The notes under the pieces: model-generated
The model's database searches: none
Told to the model about the DNA's origin: nothing
Seen by the model: the letters and a program-made list of their open reading frames with translations, nothing else
Shown here: in pieces, positions 26,442 to 34,425 of the stretch
Position numbering within the stretch: the first letter of the stretch is position 1
How the letters are laid out: each line of letters starts with the position of its first letter
Made by a program: the position numbers and the translations under genes
NCBI RefSeq assembly: GCF_029983095.1
Contig: NZ_CP120467.1
Coordinates: forward strand, 2,588,501-2,652,500
Reading direction: 5' to 3'
Length of the DNA stretch: 64,000 nt
Source: Enterococcus montenegrensis
GTDB taxonomy: Bacteria; Bacillota; Bacilli; Lactobacillales; Enterococcaceae

Positions 26442-26849
26442 ATGGCAGACTTATTTCCCCGTAGCTTTTCGGATGGTGAAGAAATGATTGGCCGCTTAAT
26501 GAATAATTTCTGGCAAGATCGTTCCTTGGCTACTGATATTAAAGAATTTGACAGTTATTATGAAGTGAAAGCAGATCTTCCTGGCATAAAAAAAGAGGAC
26601 ATCAAAGTCACTTACGCAAACGATACGTTGACAATTCGTGCCAAACACACCGCTAATAGTGAAGAAAAAGATGATGACGGTCATTATTTACGTCGCGAAC
26701 GTACCAGCAGTACTTATGAACGTAGCTTTGCGATGAAAGATATCGATGAAGAAAACATCAAAGCTTCCTTTGAAAACGGTGTATTAACCTTGGAATTACC
26801 AAAAAAAGTTGTCAAAGAAATTCACGGTAAAGATATTCCAATCCAGTAA
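26442..26849 (+). CDS. Small heat-shock protein, Hsp20/alpha-crystallin family
   Basis: This 135-residue chaperone holds unfolding proteins. The alpha-crystallin domain spans about 35-125: FDSYYEVKADLPGIKKEDIK, LTIRAKH, YLRRERTSSTYERSFAM and the conserved FENGVLTLELPK. The short N-terminal arm has RSFSDGEEMIGRLMNNFW and the tail ends GKDIPIQ with the IxI motif (IPI) that binds neighbouring subunits. AAAGG lies before the ATG. It stands alone between ispE and the phosphatase, on the opposite strand. Confidence 0.95.
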   Translation: MADLFPRSFSDGEEMIGRLMNNFWQDRSLATDIKEFDSYYEVKADLPGIKKEDIKVTYANDTLTIRAKHTANSEEKDDDGHYLRRERTSSTYERSFAMKDIDEENIKASFENGVLTLELPKKVVKEIHGKDIPIQ

Positions 26850-26876
26850 GTCAGTTCACTACATTTAAAAATTTTT

Positions 26877-26914
26877 AGCCCCGCAACTTTGTAATTTCGT
26901 TGCGGGGCTTTTTG
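26877..26914 (+). terminator. Terminator of hsp20
   Basis: AGCCCCGCAAC pairs perfectly with GTTGCGGGGCT around 11 bases, followed by TTTTT. Confidence 0.95.
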
Positions 26915-26915
26915 A

Positions 26916-26946
26916 TAAAAAAAATGAGCAGAAAAAATCTGCTCAT
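26916..26946 (-). terminator. Terminator of the phosphatase gene
   Basis: On the minus strand ATGAGCAGA and TCTGCTCAT form the stem around TTTTT, followed by eight T. It lies just after the phosphatase stop and is back to back with the hsp20 terminator. Confidence 0.9.
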
Positions 26947-26962
26947 CCTCCCTAGATTGAAA

Positions 26963-27493
26963 TTAGCCTACACTGTATTGTTTAATTTCTGTGTTAACCA
27001 AATTGAAATCTAAAAAATCCTTCATGCTTTTTCCGTAAAAATAATTGTCCACCACGCGACTAACTGCATTATGACAGATGAGAAGAACATCTTCTTTAGC
27101 TGCTTCTAATTCAATTAAAAGTGGATAAATCCTACCCGCAACATCTAAAACAGATTCACCATTAGGAAATGGCAGTGACAATTCTACTCTAACTTTTTGA
27201 AATTCTACATTTGCAATAGCCTGACCATCATAAATACCAAAATCCATTTCAGTCAACCTTTTATCTGTTATTATAGGCAGCTTTAACTTTTCATTTACAA
27301 CTTTTGCCGTATCTTGGGCTCGGCTTAAGGGCGAGACAATAATCTTATTAAGATTAATTTTTTCATCCACTATTTTTTGTGCTAAATTTTCTGCCTGTTG
27401 GTACCCTACTGGCGTCAATGGAACATCTGCACGACCGCAAATTCTCTTTTCTACATTCCATTGTGTTTGACCATGACGTGCAAGATAAATCAT
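26963..27493 (-). CDS. Histidine phosphatase family protein (phosphoglycerate-mutase-like)
   Basis: The 176-residue protein carries the RHG motif ARHGQTQWN at residues 5-13 (phosphorylated His7), the SPLSRAQDTA arginine region, the EMDFGIYDGQ acid loop and LLICHNAVSR with the second catalytic His. This is the cofactor-independent-looking broad phosphatase branch; the substrate could be a sugar or nucleotide phosphate or a cobalamin-type compound. It overlaps the upstream membrane-protein gene by four bases (ATGA), so both are made together. Confidence 0.88.
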   Translation of the reverse strand: MIYLARHGQTQWNVEKRICGRADVPLTPVGYQQAENLAQKIVDEKINLNKIIVSPLSRAQDTAKVVNEKLKLPIITDKRLTEMDFGIYDGQAIANVEFQKVRVELSLPFPNGESVLDVAGRIYPLLIELEAAKEDVLLICHNAVSRVVDNYFYGKSMKDFLDFNLVNTEIKQYSVG

Positions 27494-28020
27494 AATTTAG
27501 TACTCCTTAGTCTTTTTGCTGGAGATTTCGACTGTTTCTTCTTTGGATTAGATGTTACTTTTTCCTCCGGCATTTCACCAATCACTAATTTATTTTCCAA
27601 GCCATTTTGACTTAAAAATTTTTCAATTGATTTTAAATCTTGACTAAACAAGGTAGAAAAGTGGGAATTCTTTCCTTTGTAAAACGTGACAAAAGTTTCA
27701 CCTAAACGGCTATCTTCTAACTGAATTGCTTCAAATTGTTGATAATCACCTGTGAGAATACCAAATTTGATTAAGCGCTTTTGTGTCAATCCTTCTCTTA
27801 ATAAACCGATTGAAGCAATCATAATAGCAAAAATGCCCAGTTTGATTTGATCAGCTAATTGTTGTGGCCAAAAGATAATTAAAACACTGACTGCCAAGGT
27901 TAACATTAAGCCGACTTTGATAAAATTACGTTTTGCTAAAATGACTACTTCTTTTTGATCTCTAATTTGAATGAAAAGAAGTATCACCAAAAAAGCTCCG
28001 ATAACAATGGCTTCAGCCAT
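27490..28020 (-). CDS. Membrane protein of unknown function
   Basis: This protein of about 176 residues starts with a membrane helix (about 2-20), has two more at about 32-50 and 60-78, and then a soluble part of 95 residues ending in a very basic tail (KKKQSKSPAKRLRSTK). I recognise no family. ATG 28020 and TTG 28029 are both possible starts; neither has ideal spacing to AAAGG. The four-base overlap with the phosphatase gene links the two. No terminator is seen in the 56-base gap after dgoD, so the pair may also be reached by read-through from the sugar-acid operon. Confidence 0.7.
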   Translation of the reverse strand: MAEAIVIGAFLVILLFIQIRDQKEVVILAKRNFIKVGLMLTLAVSVLIIFWPQQLADQIKLGIFAIMIASIGLLREGLTQKRLIKFGILTGDYQQFEAIQLEDSRLGETFVTFYKGKNSHFSTLFSQDLKSIEKFLSQNGLENKLVIGEMPEEKVTSNPKKKQSKSPAKRLRSTKL

Positions 28021-28076
28021 TTCAATCAACTACCTTTCCTATTAAACCTAAGATAAAACTATTTTGCTACTCATGA

Positions 28077-29222
28077 CTACCATTCCGCTATGGTACCATC
28101 ATAGTTTTTCCATTGTGGATTCGTCCAAACTAAACCTTCTTGTGCAATTTCTTTGATTTTATCTTCATCCATAATTAAACCCAAGCCAGGTTTATCCGGC
28201 AAATCAACGAAACCATCCTTATATTGGAAAACCTCTTTATTTTTGACAAAATCTAATAAGTCAAACCCTTTATTGTAGTGAATACCCAGACTTTGTTCTT
28301 GAATGAAAACATTCGGTGTGCAGGCATCTACTTGCAATGTTGCCGCTAATGCTACCGGTCCATATGGTGCATGAGGTGCAACGGCCATGTCATAAGCTTC
28401 CGCCATAGCAGCAATTTTCCGTGTTTCTAAAATCCCGCCACACAAAGCAACGTCTGGCTGAATAATATCAATAGCACCTTGCTTGAAAATATTCTTAAAT
28501 TGCCAACGCGTATACAATCGTTCGCCCGTTGCTAATGGTACGGCAACTGAATTAGCGACTTCTTTGAAATGTTCTTCATTTTCTGGTAACACAACTTCTT
28601 CTAGGAACATTGGATGATAAGGTTCTAAAGTTCTTGCCAACACCTTAGCCATCGGTTTGTGAACCCGACCGTGGAAATCAACACCAATCGCCATCTTATC
28701 CCCAAATCTTTCACGAATAGATGCCACGCGTTCAACGACCTCATCAACTTTTTCATAAGAATCAATGTAGTGTAACTCTTCTGTTGCGTTCATTTTTACC
28801 GCAGTAAAGCCGCGATCAAACCGATCTTGCGCCTGTTCCACAACCTCGCTAGGGCGATCGCCGCCAATCCATGAATAGACTTTTATTTTATCTCTGGCAG
28901 CGCCGCCTAACAATTCATAGACAGGAACATTGAAAGCTTTCCCTTTAATATCCCATAATGCCATTTCTAATCCAGAAATAATCGTGCCATTAATTGGGCC
29001 ACCACGGAAAAAGGAACGGTGCATTTCTTGAAATAATCGTTCAATTTCAAAAGGATTACGGCCAATCAAGCGATTTCCAATTTCGTAAGCACCTGCTACG
29101 ACAGTTTCTGTTTTGGTACCAGAAATCATTTCCCCCCAACCATCAATTCCCTCATCTGTCGAAACTTTTACAAAAATCCAACGTGGTTTCACTTTGTATA
29201 CGGTAATATTTGATATTTTCAC
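28077..29222 (-). CDS. dgoD: Galactonate dehydratase-like enolase-superfamily enzyme
   Basis: DgoD removes water from D-galactonate to give 2-keto-3-deoxygalactonate. The 381-residue protein follows E. coli DgoD closely through its whole length. Metal ligands are Asp182 (VDFHGR), Glu208 (FLEEVV) and Glu234 (TGERLY); the general acid/base His184 and His284 (APHAPYGP) are present, and the end (AEW) is the same. One change is EEP to EEV after the second ligand. The start is GTG with AAAGGAG ten bases upstream. It is the last gene of the PTS operon. If the PTS phosphorylates the acid on entry, the enzyme must accept a 6-phosphate. Confidence 0.88.
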   Translation of the reverse strand: MKISNITVYKVKPRWIFVKVSTDEGIDGWGEMISGTKTETVVAGAYEIGNRLIGRNPFEIERLFQEMHRSFFRGGPINGTIISGLEMALWDIKGKAFNVPVYELLGGAARDKIKVYSWIGGDRPSEVVEQAQDRFDRGFTAVKMNATEELHYIDSYEKVDEVVERVASIRERFGDKMAIGVDFHGRVHKPMAKVLARTLEPYHPMFLEEVVLPENEEHFKEVANSVAVPLATGERLYTRWQFKNIFKQGAIDIIQPDVALCGGILETRKIAAMAEAYDMAVAPHAPYGPVALAATLQVDACTPNVFIQEQSLGIHYNKGFDLLDFVKNKEVFQYKDGFVDLPDKPGLGLIMDEDKIKEIAQEGLVWTNPQWKNYDGTIAEW

Positions 29223-29240
29223 AGTATCTTCGCTCCTTTA

Positions 29241-29269
29241 TTCAGACTGTTAATTTCTAACAGTCTGAA
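29241..29269 (-). promoter_or_regulatory. Intercistronic hairpin between EIIC gene and dgoD
   Basis: TTCAGACTGTTA and TAACAGTCTGAA form a perfect 12-bp stem with a 5-base loop in the 78-base gap. On the minus strand it is followed by TAAAGGAG, not a U-tract, so it is more likely an mRNA processing or stability element than a terminator. Confidence 0.6.
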
Positions 29270-29300
29270 TAGCATGAATTTTTTTGAAATTTTACTCATC

Positions 29301-30665
29301 TTATTCTGTAACAGGCTCTTCTGTTTCTTTATTGATGTGTTTTACTTTATCAAAATAATACCAAGCTGCGGCAAATACGATAAGTAAAATCGGAATACCA
29401 ATAAGTGGTTGGTAAGAAAATGCTAAGAATACTAAATAGCTTTGAATCATTGAGGTTGCAGCAAATGATGAAATTAGCATCGAACTTGAACCTAGATCAA
29501 TGCCTACTTGTTTTGCAATCGCCGTTAAAATTGGAGAAGTTGCAGTGCCGCACCACAGCAATGACGCTGTTACAACTAGCCCAATCACGATATTTTTCAA
29601 TAAGTTGCCTCGTGTTAAAGCAACAACCATCGCTACGCGAAAAGGCACTACTGCTAAATCAGCAAACGGCAATACGCGATTTCCAGGTAACACTAAAGCC
29701 ATTGCAATTGTTAATGGAATAATGATCAATGCCGTCGTAATAACGTCGGGATTGCCGACAACTACTGCAGCATCCAAACCAATAAATAAGCGACGGCCTT
29801 TGAATTTTTCTTGTGACCATTTTTGTGCTGCATCAGAAATTGGCATTAAGCCTTCCATAAATAGCGCTGTCATTTTTGGAATTAAAACCAAAACTGCCGA
29901 CATACTAACACCTAATTGCAGTACAGCTTTAATGTCATATCCAGCTAGAAAACCAATCACTAAGCCGATAACCAAGCCCATAATCATTGAATCACCAAAA
30001 AATCCCAAGTATTTTTGTGCGTCTTTAATAGTGAATTTTGATTTGCGGAAAAAAGGAATTTTATCCAACAGCCAATTTAGTGGCCATGCAATTACAAGTG
30101 AAGACAATGCCGACACGGTTGGTAAAGATACTCCTGGTATCCCAAAGAAATCTTCTACTAACGGCTGTGACCAGTCAGACATTTTAAAGGTAATAACTGC
30201 CATTACAACAGATGCGCCCACGCCAAGAAATACATTTTTTGTTACGAAGTACACCATAACCCCAACAATTGCCATGTGATGATAATTCCAAATATCGACA
30301 TCTAATGTTTGAGTCTTTTTCAAGATCAATAACACAATATTAACGATTAAAATTGCAAAAATTAAAACGGCAATAATAGGAGATGCCCACGTTACCGCGG
30401 CAATTGATCCCCACCCGACATCTAAAGCATCTAGTTTTACACCTGTTCGTTCTACCATCGCTTTTGCAGCTGGTCCAACATTGGTGGTCATAAAGTCTAA
30501 AATCAATTTGATACCTGCAAAACCAATTGCTAGCGTCAACCCCGACTTAAATGCTCGGGTAATTTTCAACCCAAAAATCAATCCAATAATTGTAATAATT
30601 ACCGGCAACATTACGGTTGGACCAGCGTCAATGAAGAAATTAAATACACTCATAATAATATTCAT
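29301..30665 (-). CDS. PTS EIIC component, galactitol class
   Basis: This 454-residue membrane protein has about ten hydrophobic segments and GatC-type stretches: FFIDAGPTVMLPVIITIIGL, GLTLAIGFAGIKLIL, FFGIPGVSLPTVSALSS, GLDAAVVVGNPDVITTALII and GLVVTASLLWCGTATSPIL. It is the channel of a galactitol-class PTS whose A and B parts are separate proteins encoded just upstream. The substrate is not fixed by the sequence. The dehydratase and aldolase in the same operon suggest a sugar acid such as galactonate rather than galactitol. Confidence 0.88.
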   Translation of the reverse strand: MNIIMSVFNFFIDAGPTVMLPVIITIIGLIFGLKITRAFKSGLTLAIGFAGIKLILDFMTTNVGPAAKAMVERTGVKLDALDVGWGSIAAVTWASPIIAVLIFAILIVNIVLLILKKTQTLDVDIWNYHHMAIVGVMVYFVTKNVFLGVGASVVMAVITFKMSDWSQPLVEDFFGIPGVSLPTVSALSSLVIAWPLNWLLDKIPFFRKSKFTIKDAQKYLGFFGDSMIMGLVIGLVIGFLAGYDIKAVLQLGVSMSAVLVLIPKMTALFMEGLMPISDAAQKWSQEKFKGRRLFIGLDAAVVVGNPDVITTALIIIPLTIAMALVLPGNRVLPFADLAVVPFRVAMVVALTRGNLLKNIVIGLVVTASLLWCGTATSPILTAIAKQVGIDLGSSSMLISSFAATSMIQSYLVFLAFSYQPLIGIPILLIVFAAAWYYFDKVKHINKETEEPVTE

Positions 30666-30692
30666 GTTAGTCTTCTACCTCCGATTTATTGA

Positions 30693-30974
30693 TTAGTCTT
30701 GTAGTTTTGCTAAGATTTCTTCCATCGTTTTATCTGCGCCAATTCCCGTTAAGATTGGCATGCCTTTAACCACAGGAACATCTCCTGTTTGCCCATCAAA
30801 TTGACCTGTCGTTACTAACAAATCGTAGCCTTGAACTTTTCCAGGCACTTCCATTAGTTTTGTCTGTGTCGTTTCAACCTGTACACCATGTTCCGTTAAA
30901 TAATCTTTGACCTTTGAAGCGACTACTGTTGACGTTGCAATTCCATTTCCACAAGCTACTAAAATTCTTTTCAT
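30693..30974 (-). CDS. PTS EIIB component, galactitol class
   Basis: The 93-residue cytoplasmic protein starts MKRILVACGNGIATSTVVAS, with the phosphorylated Cys8 in VACGNG and the P-loop-like turn of the GatB family. LLVTTGQFDGQTGDVPVVKG is in the second half. ATG 30974 has GGAGG upstream; the five codons before it are unlikely to be used. It lies between the EIIA and EIIC genes, with gaps of 24 and 27 bases. Confidence 0.9.
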   Translation of the reverse strand: MKRILVACGNGIATSTVVASKVKDYLTEHGVQVETTQTKLMEVPGKVQGYDLLVTTGQFDGQTGDVPVVKGMPILTGIGADKTMEEILAKLQD

Positions 30975-30998
30975 AATAAATTCCTCCAATTTATTTTT

Positions 30999-31457
30999 TT
31001 AATTAATTGCTGTTTTTACTAGTTTTAATAACTCTTGATCATTACGAGCATTGACCATTTCTTGTCTTAATGGTTCATCTTGAATTAAACCCACAATTTT
31101 TTGTAACATCTCTACTTGACCATGGGGCTCGCCAATCGCCATCATGATAATAATTTGAACAGGTAGTGTCGCTGCATTTTCTTCCATATTGTGAAATTCA
31201 ATTGGTTCTTTTAATGTTGCAATAGCTAAGGTTGTTTTTTCTACCAACTCATAATTCGCATGCGGAATTGCCACAGCTGGTTGGGTTGAAGGCAATCCAG
31301 TTGGATATTCCTTTTCTCTTTCCTTAATTGCTACAATATATTTTTCTTTTACATAACCTTTTTCAAATAATTGCTCTGCTAAATAACCCAAAGCATCATC
31401 TGCATCCTTTACGTCAAGATCACGAAAGACTAATTCTTCATGAAGATATACTTCCAT
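30999..31457 (-). CDS. PTS EIIA component, fructose/galactitol class
   Basis: This 152-residue protein of the PTS_EIIA_2 fold takes phosphate from HPr; AVAIPHANYE contains the active His66. YPTGLPSTQP before it and IIMMAIGEPHGQVEMLQKI after it are typical. GAGGAGG precedes the ATG. It pairs with the galactitol-class EIIB and EIIC encoded next, as GatA does with GatBC. Confidence 0.9.
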   Translation of the reverse strand: MEVYLHEELVFRDLDVKDADDALGYLAEQLFEKGYVKEKYIVAIKEREKEYPTGLPSTQPAVAIPHANYELVEKTTLAIATLKEPIEFHNMEENAATLPVQIIIMMAIGEPHGQVEMLQKIVGLIQDEPLRQEMVNARNDQELLKLVKTAIN

Positions 31458-31491
31458 CTGTTTTCCTCCTCAAAACTCACCTGAAAATTTA

Positions 31492-32112
31492 TTATTTTAT
31501 CCTTTCCAATAATAATTGCAGCGATTTTGCTAAATTGGGGATATTTAACTCTTTTAAATCTTCTTTGTTAAACATGCCCGAACCAAGCCCTAAATAACTG
31601 GCCTGATTTTCAAAAAATGCTCTTGCATTATCTGTACTCACTCCGCCGACACCCATCAATGGTAATTTTCCCAAAGGTGCTTGAACATCTTTAAAGAAAC
31701 GCGGAGTCACAACCGCTGCCGGAAAAACTTTAACAATGTCAGCACCATTCTTAAACATCTCATCAATTTCAGAAGGCGTCATTGCCGCTGGAACTGCCAA
31801 GATATTTTTTTCATTAGCAAACGCTAACATTTCTTTTGTAAACACATGTGGTCCCAAAAGGAATTTTGCACCTGCTGCATAGGCTGCTTTAGCATCTTCA
31901 ATTGTTCGAACAGTTCCAGCACCAATCTTTATTTTGTCACCAAATTGGGCGTTTAACCGTTTAATATTTTCCAATGCATTTTCTGTATTCAAGGTCATCT
32001 CTACGGCATAATCTTTTTCAAAACCGTTCATTGCTTTTAAAATCGCCTCGGCTTGTTCAAAAGAATAACCTCGCATAATAATAGTCAATTTGGGATACTC
32101 TTCTAATTTCAT
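31492..32112 (-). CDS. 2-keto-3-deoxy-6-phosphogluconate/galactonate aldolase
   Basis: The 206-residue protein has the KDPG/KDPGal aldolase fold: IIMRGYSFEQAEAI near the start (Arg14), VEMTLNT with Glu39, GAGTVRT, and IVKVFPAAVV with Schiff-base Lys128. GVGGVSTDNARAFF and YLGLGSGMF form the phosphate site. It splits a 2-keto-3-deoxy-6-phospho-hexonate into pyruvate and glyceraldehyde 3-phosphate. With DgoD the natural substrate is the galactonate-derived compound, so it would act as DgoA. ATG 32112 has AAAGGAG upstream. It is the second gene of the operon. Confidence 0.88.
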   Translation of the reverse strand: MKLEEYPKLTIIMRGYSFEQAEAILKAMNGFEKDYAVEMTLNTENALENIKRLNAQFGDKIKIGAGTVRTIEDAKAAYAAGAKFLLGPHVFTKEMLAFANEKNILAVPAAMTPSEIDEMFKNGADIVKVFPAAVVTPRFFKDVQAPLGKLPLMGVGGVSTDNARAFFENQASYLGLGSGMFNKEDLKELNIPNLAKSLQLLLERIK

Positions 32113-32135
32113 TTTTTCTCCTTTCAATTACTTCG

Positions 32136-34175
32136 TTACGTATGTTGTCGGATTAATTGGTAACTCGTGACTTCGTCGGATTGTTTCAATTTTTGAATCA
32201 ATTCATCATTTTCACTAATGGCCGCAATTTGATTAATTGCACGCAGATGTCTTGTTAAATCATAAAAAGCAAGTGGCATAACCAAAGACACTTGATGCCC
32301 GCCAGGAAATTCTATTGGTTCTGGACTAATCAACAAACTTACACCATCTCTTAAAACACCATGATCTGTGGTTGTGTGAGGAATACAGGTTTGACTTCCA
32401 AGATAACCAGAGTAATTTACATCCTTAATTTGACGGATACAATCCTCATAAAATCGCTCATCAATAATGCGACTTTCCAGTAAAGGCTGACACGCGATTT
32501 TCACTGCATCTTGCCATATAACTGGCTGATTTATAACGGTGATAAAATTAGGCTTCAAATAATGTGTTAAAGCTGGTAACACTTTATGGTTTTCTAAAGA
32601 CGTATTGTTATTCGCTTGCAATAGAAAATATTGCAATTCTTCTTTTAGATTACGTAGACTGCTAATTTTGGCATGTTTTTGAATAATTCCAATTAGCTCA
32701 TCCACTGCCTGATCCATCTGATCAATTCCCAAATCGCTTAGTACACGATAACGTAAACTAATCTGCTCTTTATACGACATAATCGGATCAACAATGAATT
32801 GGACTAAATTAGTTTTTAACGGTGTCGTGGTAAAAACCAAATCATAATCTTCTTCAAAATGATAAAAATCTCTAACAGAAAATGAAGCTAGAAAATGGAT
32901 CTCTGGAAACAACTGTTTTAAACTTTCTCGCATCAACTTTGAAACCATTACACCATTCGTACAAACAACAACAGCTCTGGGTTTTTGCTTTTGATGTTTG
33001 CTGTGACTTGTTAACTGGAAGCCAAAATAGTAAGACAATAAGTTTAGTTCATCCTCAGGAAAGGCTTTGCCCAACCATTTTTCAATCGGTGTAATCAGTT
33101 CTTTCATCAATTCCACTAAAATCCCATGATTACTATCTTGGATTAAATTTTCTAACGAATATACACCTAGACTCAAGTTATATCGAATCCTGAAACAGGC
33201 AGGTCGTAAATGATTCAAAATTCTCCGTTCAAAACTTTCTCTGTCTTCTATCACAATTAATGTCTGATTTTGAAATATTTCTACCATTTGGTGAATGAGA
33301 CGTCGTAGTTGTAAGTCGGAATCAAAATCTTGCGTTGTTTTTTTCTCAAAAATATTGGAAGTTAAAAATAATAATGTTAGCCACTCCAAGTATTTTTGAT
33401 TTAACTGCCAACTTGTTTCACTCACTAATATTTGTAGCAACTTGAATTCAGGAGTTTGGCTGACGCGTTCTTGTAAAAAGTCTGAATTACTTTTTTCTCG
33501 TAAACCACGACTAATTAAAAAGCGCGCTGCCGATTGCAAGTAGTCTACCGATTCGTCTGAGTAACTCAAGTGCAGCATTTGTTCCATACCATGAATAAGA
33601 TGGATAATTTCTTCTTCGCTAACATTTGTTGCTAAAAAATCACGCACCTTGTCCTCTTGAAAAATAGGATGCTGGTGAACCATATCAGACATTAGTTGCA
33701 AAAGGCGGTGTTCTGACCCCTTTAAACTGTATCCATTTATTCGATCGTAAACTAACTCCAACTCATATTTGGATGCCAACCATTCTGACTTCTTTAAATC
33801 TTCAATAATTGTACTTTTACTAACATCTAACAAATCTATAAAATGATCCAATCCAACATAGCCAGTATCTGTTACTAAAAGCATTAAGATCAAAGCGGCC
33901 CGATCACTTTCAGATAAACCATCAGCGATGCTATAAAAATTCTGCTTATTTTCTTCAACTGTCAGCATTTGAATAACTTCTAATGGAATTTCAAAATCTC
34001 CACTATGGTTTCGTTTAATCTTTGGAATTTTTTTCAATTCCAATTCACTATTAAAAGTATTGATAGCATAGTTAATTTGACGCTTAGTTAAACTTAACTT
34101 TGTTGTTAAATCATTCATTTTTAACTCAGGATTGCGAATCAATAAAGAAAGAATTTTCCGGATACGTTCATTCAT
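32136..34175 (-). CDS. BglG/MtlR-type PRD transcriptional regulator
   Basis: This 679-residue regulator shows an N-terminal winged helix (LSLTKRQINYAINTFN), an Mga/HTH_11 region (LDVSKSTIIEDLKKSEW), two PRDs (about 170-385), an EIIB-galactitol-like domain (RAVVVCTNGVMVS, Cys near residue 405) and a C-terminal EIIA-fructose-like domain with CIPHTTTD (His600). Such proteins are DNA-binding activators whose activity is set by PTS phosphorylation of these His and Cys residues. ATG 34175 has AGGAGG upstream. It is the first gene of the sugar-acid operon, with three repeats in front that are probably its binding sites. Confidence 0.9.
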   Translation of the reverse strand: MNERIRKILSLLIRNPELKMNDLTTKLSLTKRQINYAINTFNSELELKKIPKIKRNHSGDFEIPLEVIQMLTVEENKQNFYSIADGLSESDRAALILMLLVTDTGYVGLDHFIDLLDVSKSTIIEDLKKSEWLASKYELELVYDRINGYSLKGSEHRLLQLMSDMVHQHPIFQEDKVRDFLATNVSEEEIIHLIHGMEQMLHLSYSDESVDYLQSAARFLISRGLREKSNSDFLQERVSQTPEFKLLQILVSETSWQLNQKYLEWLTLLFLTSNIFEKKTTQDFDSDLQLRRLIHQMVEIFQNQTLIVIEDRESFERRILNHLRPACFRIRYNLSLGVYSLENLIQDSNHGILVELMKELITPIEKWLGKAFPEDELNLLSYYFGFQLTSHSKHQKQKPRAVVVCTNGVMVSKLMRESLKQLFPEIHFLASFSVRDFYHFEEDYDLVFTTTPLKTNLVQFIVDPIMSYKEQISLRYRVLSDLGIDQMDQAVDELIGIIQKHAKISSLRNLKEELQYFLLQANNNTSLENHKVLPALTHYLKPNFITVINQPVIWQDAVKIACQPLLESRIIDERFYEDCIRQIKDVNYSGYLGSQTCIPHTTTDHGVLRDGVSLLISPEPIEFPGGHQVSLVMPLAFYDLTRHLRAINQIAAISENDELIQKLKQSDEVTSYQLIRQHT

Positions 34176-34199
34176 TTGTATTACCTCCTGGCACTTTTC

Positions 34200-34276
34200 A
34201 TTATAAAATCTTTTCAAGTCACTTTGTTCACGCTTTCATATCAGAATTTGTCACACATTAAATTATCTCTTGTCAC
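34200..34276 (-). promoter_or_regulatory. Promoter and repeat operators of the sugar-acid PTS operon
   Basis: A TATAAT lies on the minus strand at 34200-34205, 25 bases before the ATG, with no good -35 box, as expected for an activated promoter. Upstream are three copies of GTGACAA or its variant GTGAACAA (34270-34276, 34248-34254, 34224-34231), about 22-24 bases apart, two turns of the helix. They are good candidates for binding sites of the PRD regulator. Confidence 0.6.
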
Positions 34277-34310
34277 GCCTTAATAATAACTTTAACCATC
34301 GGACGAAAAA

Positions 34311-34341
34311 GTAAGGTAGAAGAATTATTCTTCTACCTTAC
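34311..34341 (-). terminator. Second terminator behind treP
   Basis: Perfect 15-bp arms (GTAAGGTAGAAGAAT and its complement) around one base, followed by TTTTT on the minus strand. It lies 36 bases after the first treP terminator and upstream of the sugar-acid operon promoter, insulating the two operons. Confidence 0.88.
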
Positions 34342-34376
34342 CAGATTTTATGATTAGTTGATTTTTAATTAAAAAA

Positions 34377-34408
34377 ATAAGCCCAACACCATAACAGTGC
34401 GGGCTTAT
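34377..34408 (-). terminator. First terminator of treP
   Basis: ATAAGCCC pairs with GGGCTTAT, with extra pairs in the inner part, followed by seven T on the minus strand. It starts about 18 bases after the treP stop. Confidence 0.9.
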
Positions 34409-34425
34409 ATTATTTACTAAATATC

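Noticed and set aside
29500..30279. 259-codon plus-strand frame opposite the EIIC gene
   Set aside because: A shadow of the hydrophobic EIIC frame; codon composition and lack of a start site argue against a gene.
34311..34341. Antiterminator target (RAT-type) for the BglG-like regulator
   Set aside because: The regulator has DNA-binding helices and EII-like domains rather than a CAT RNA-binding domain, and the hairpin lies upstream of the promoter, so it is read as a second terminator for treP.
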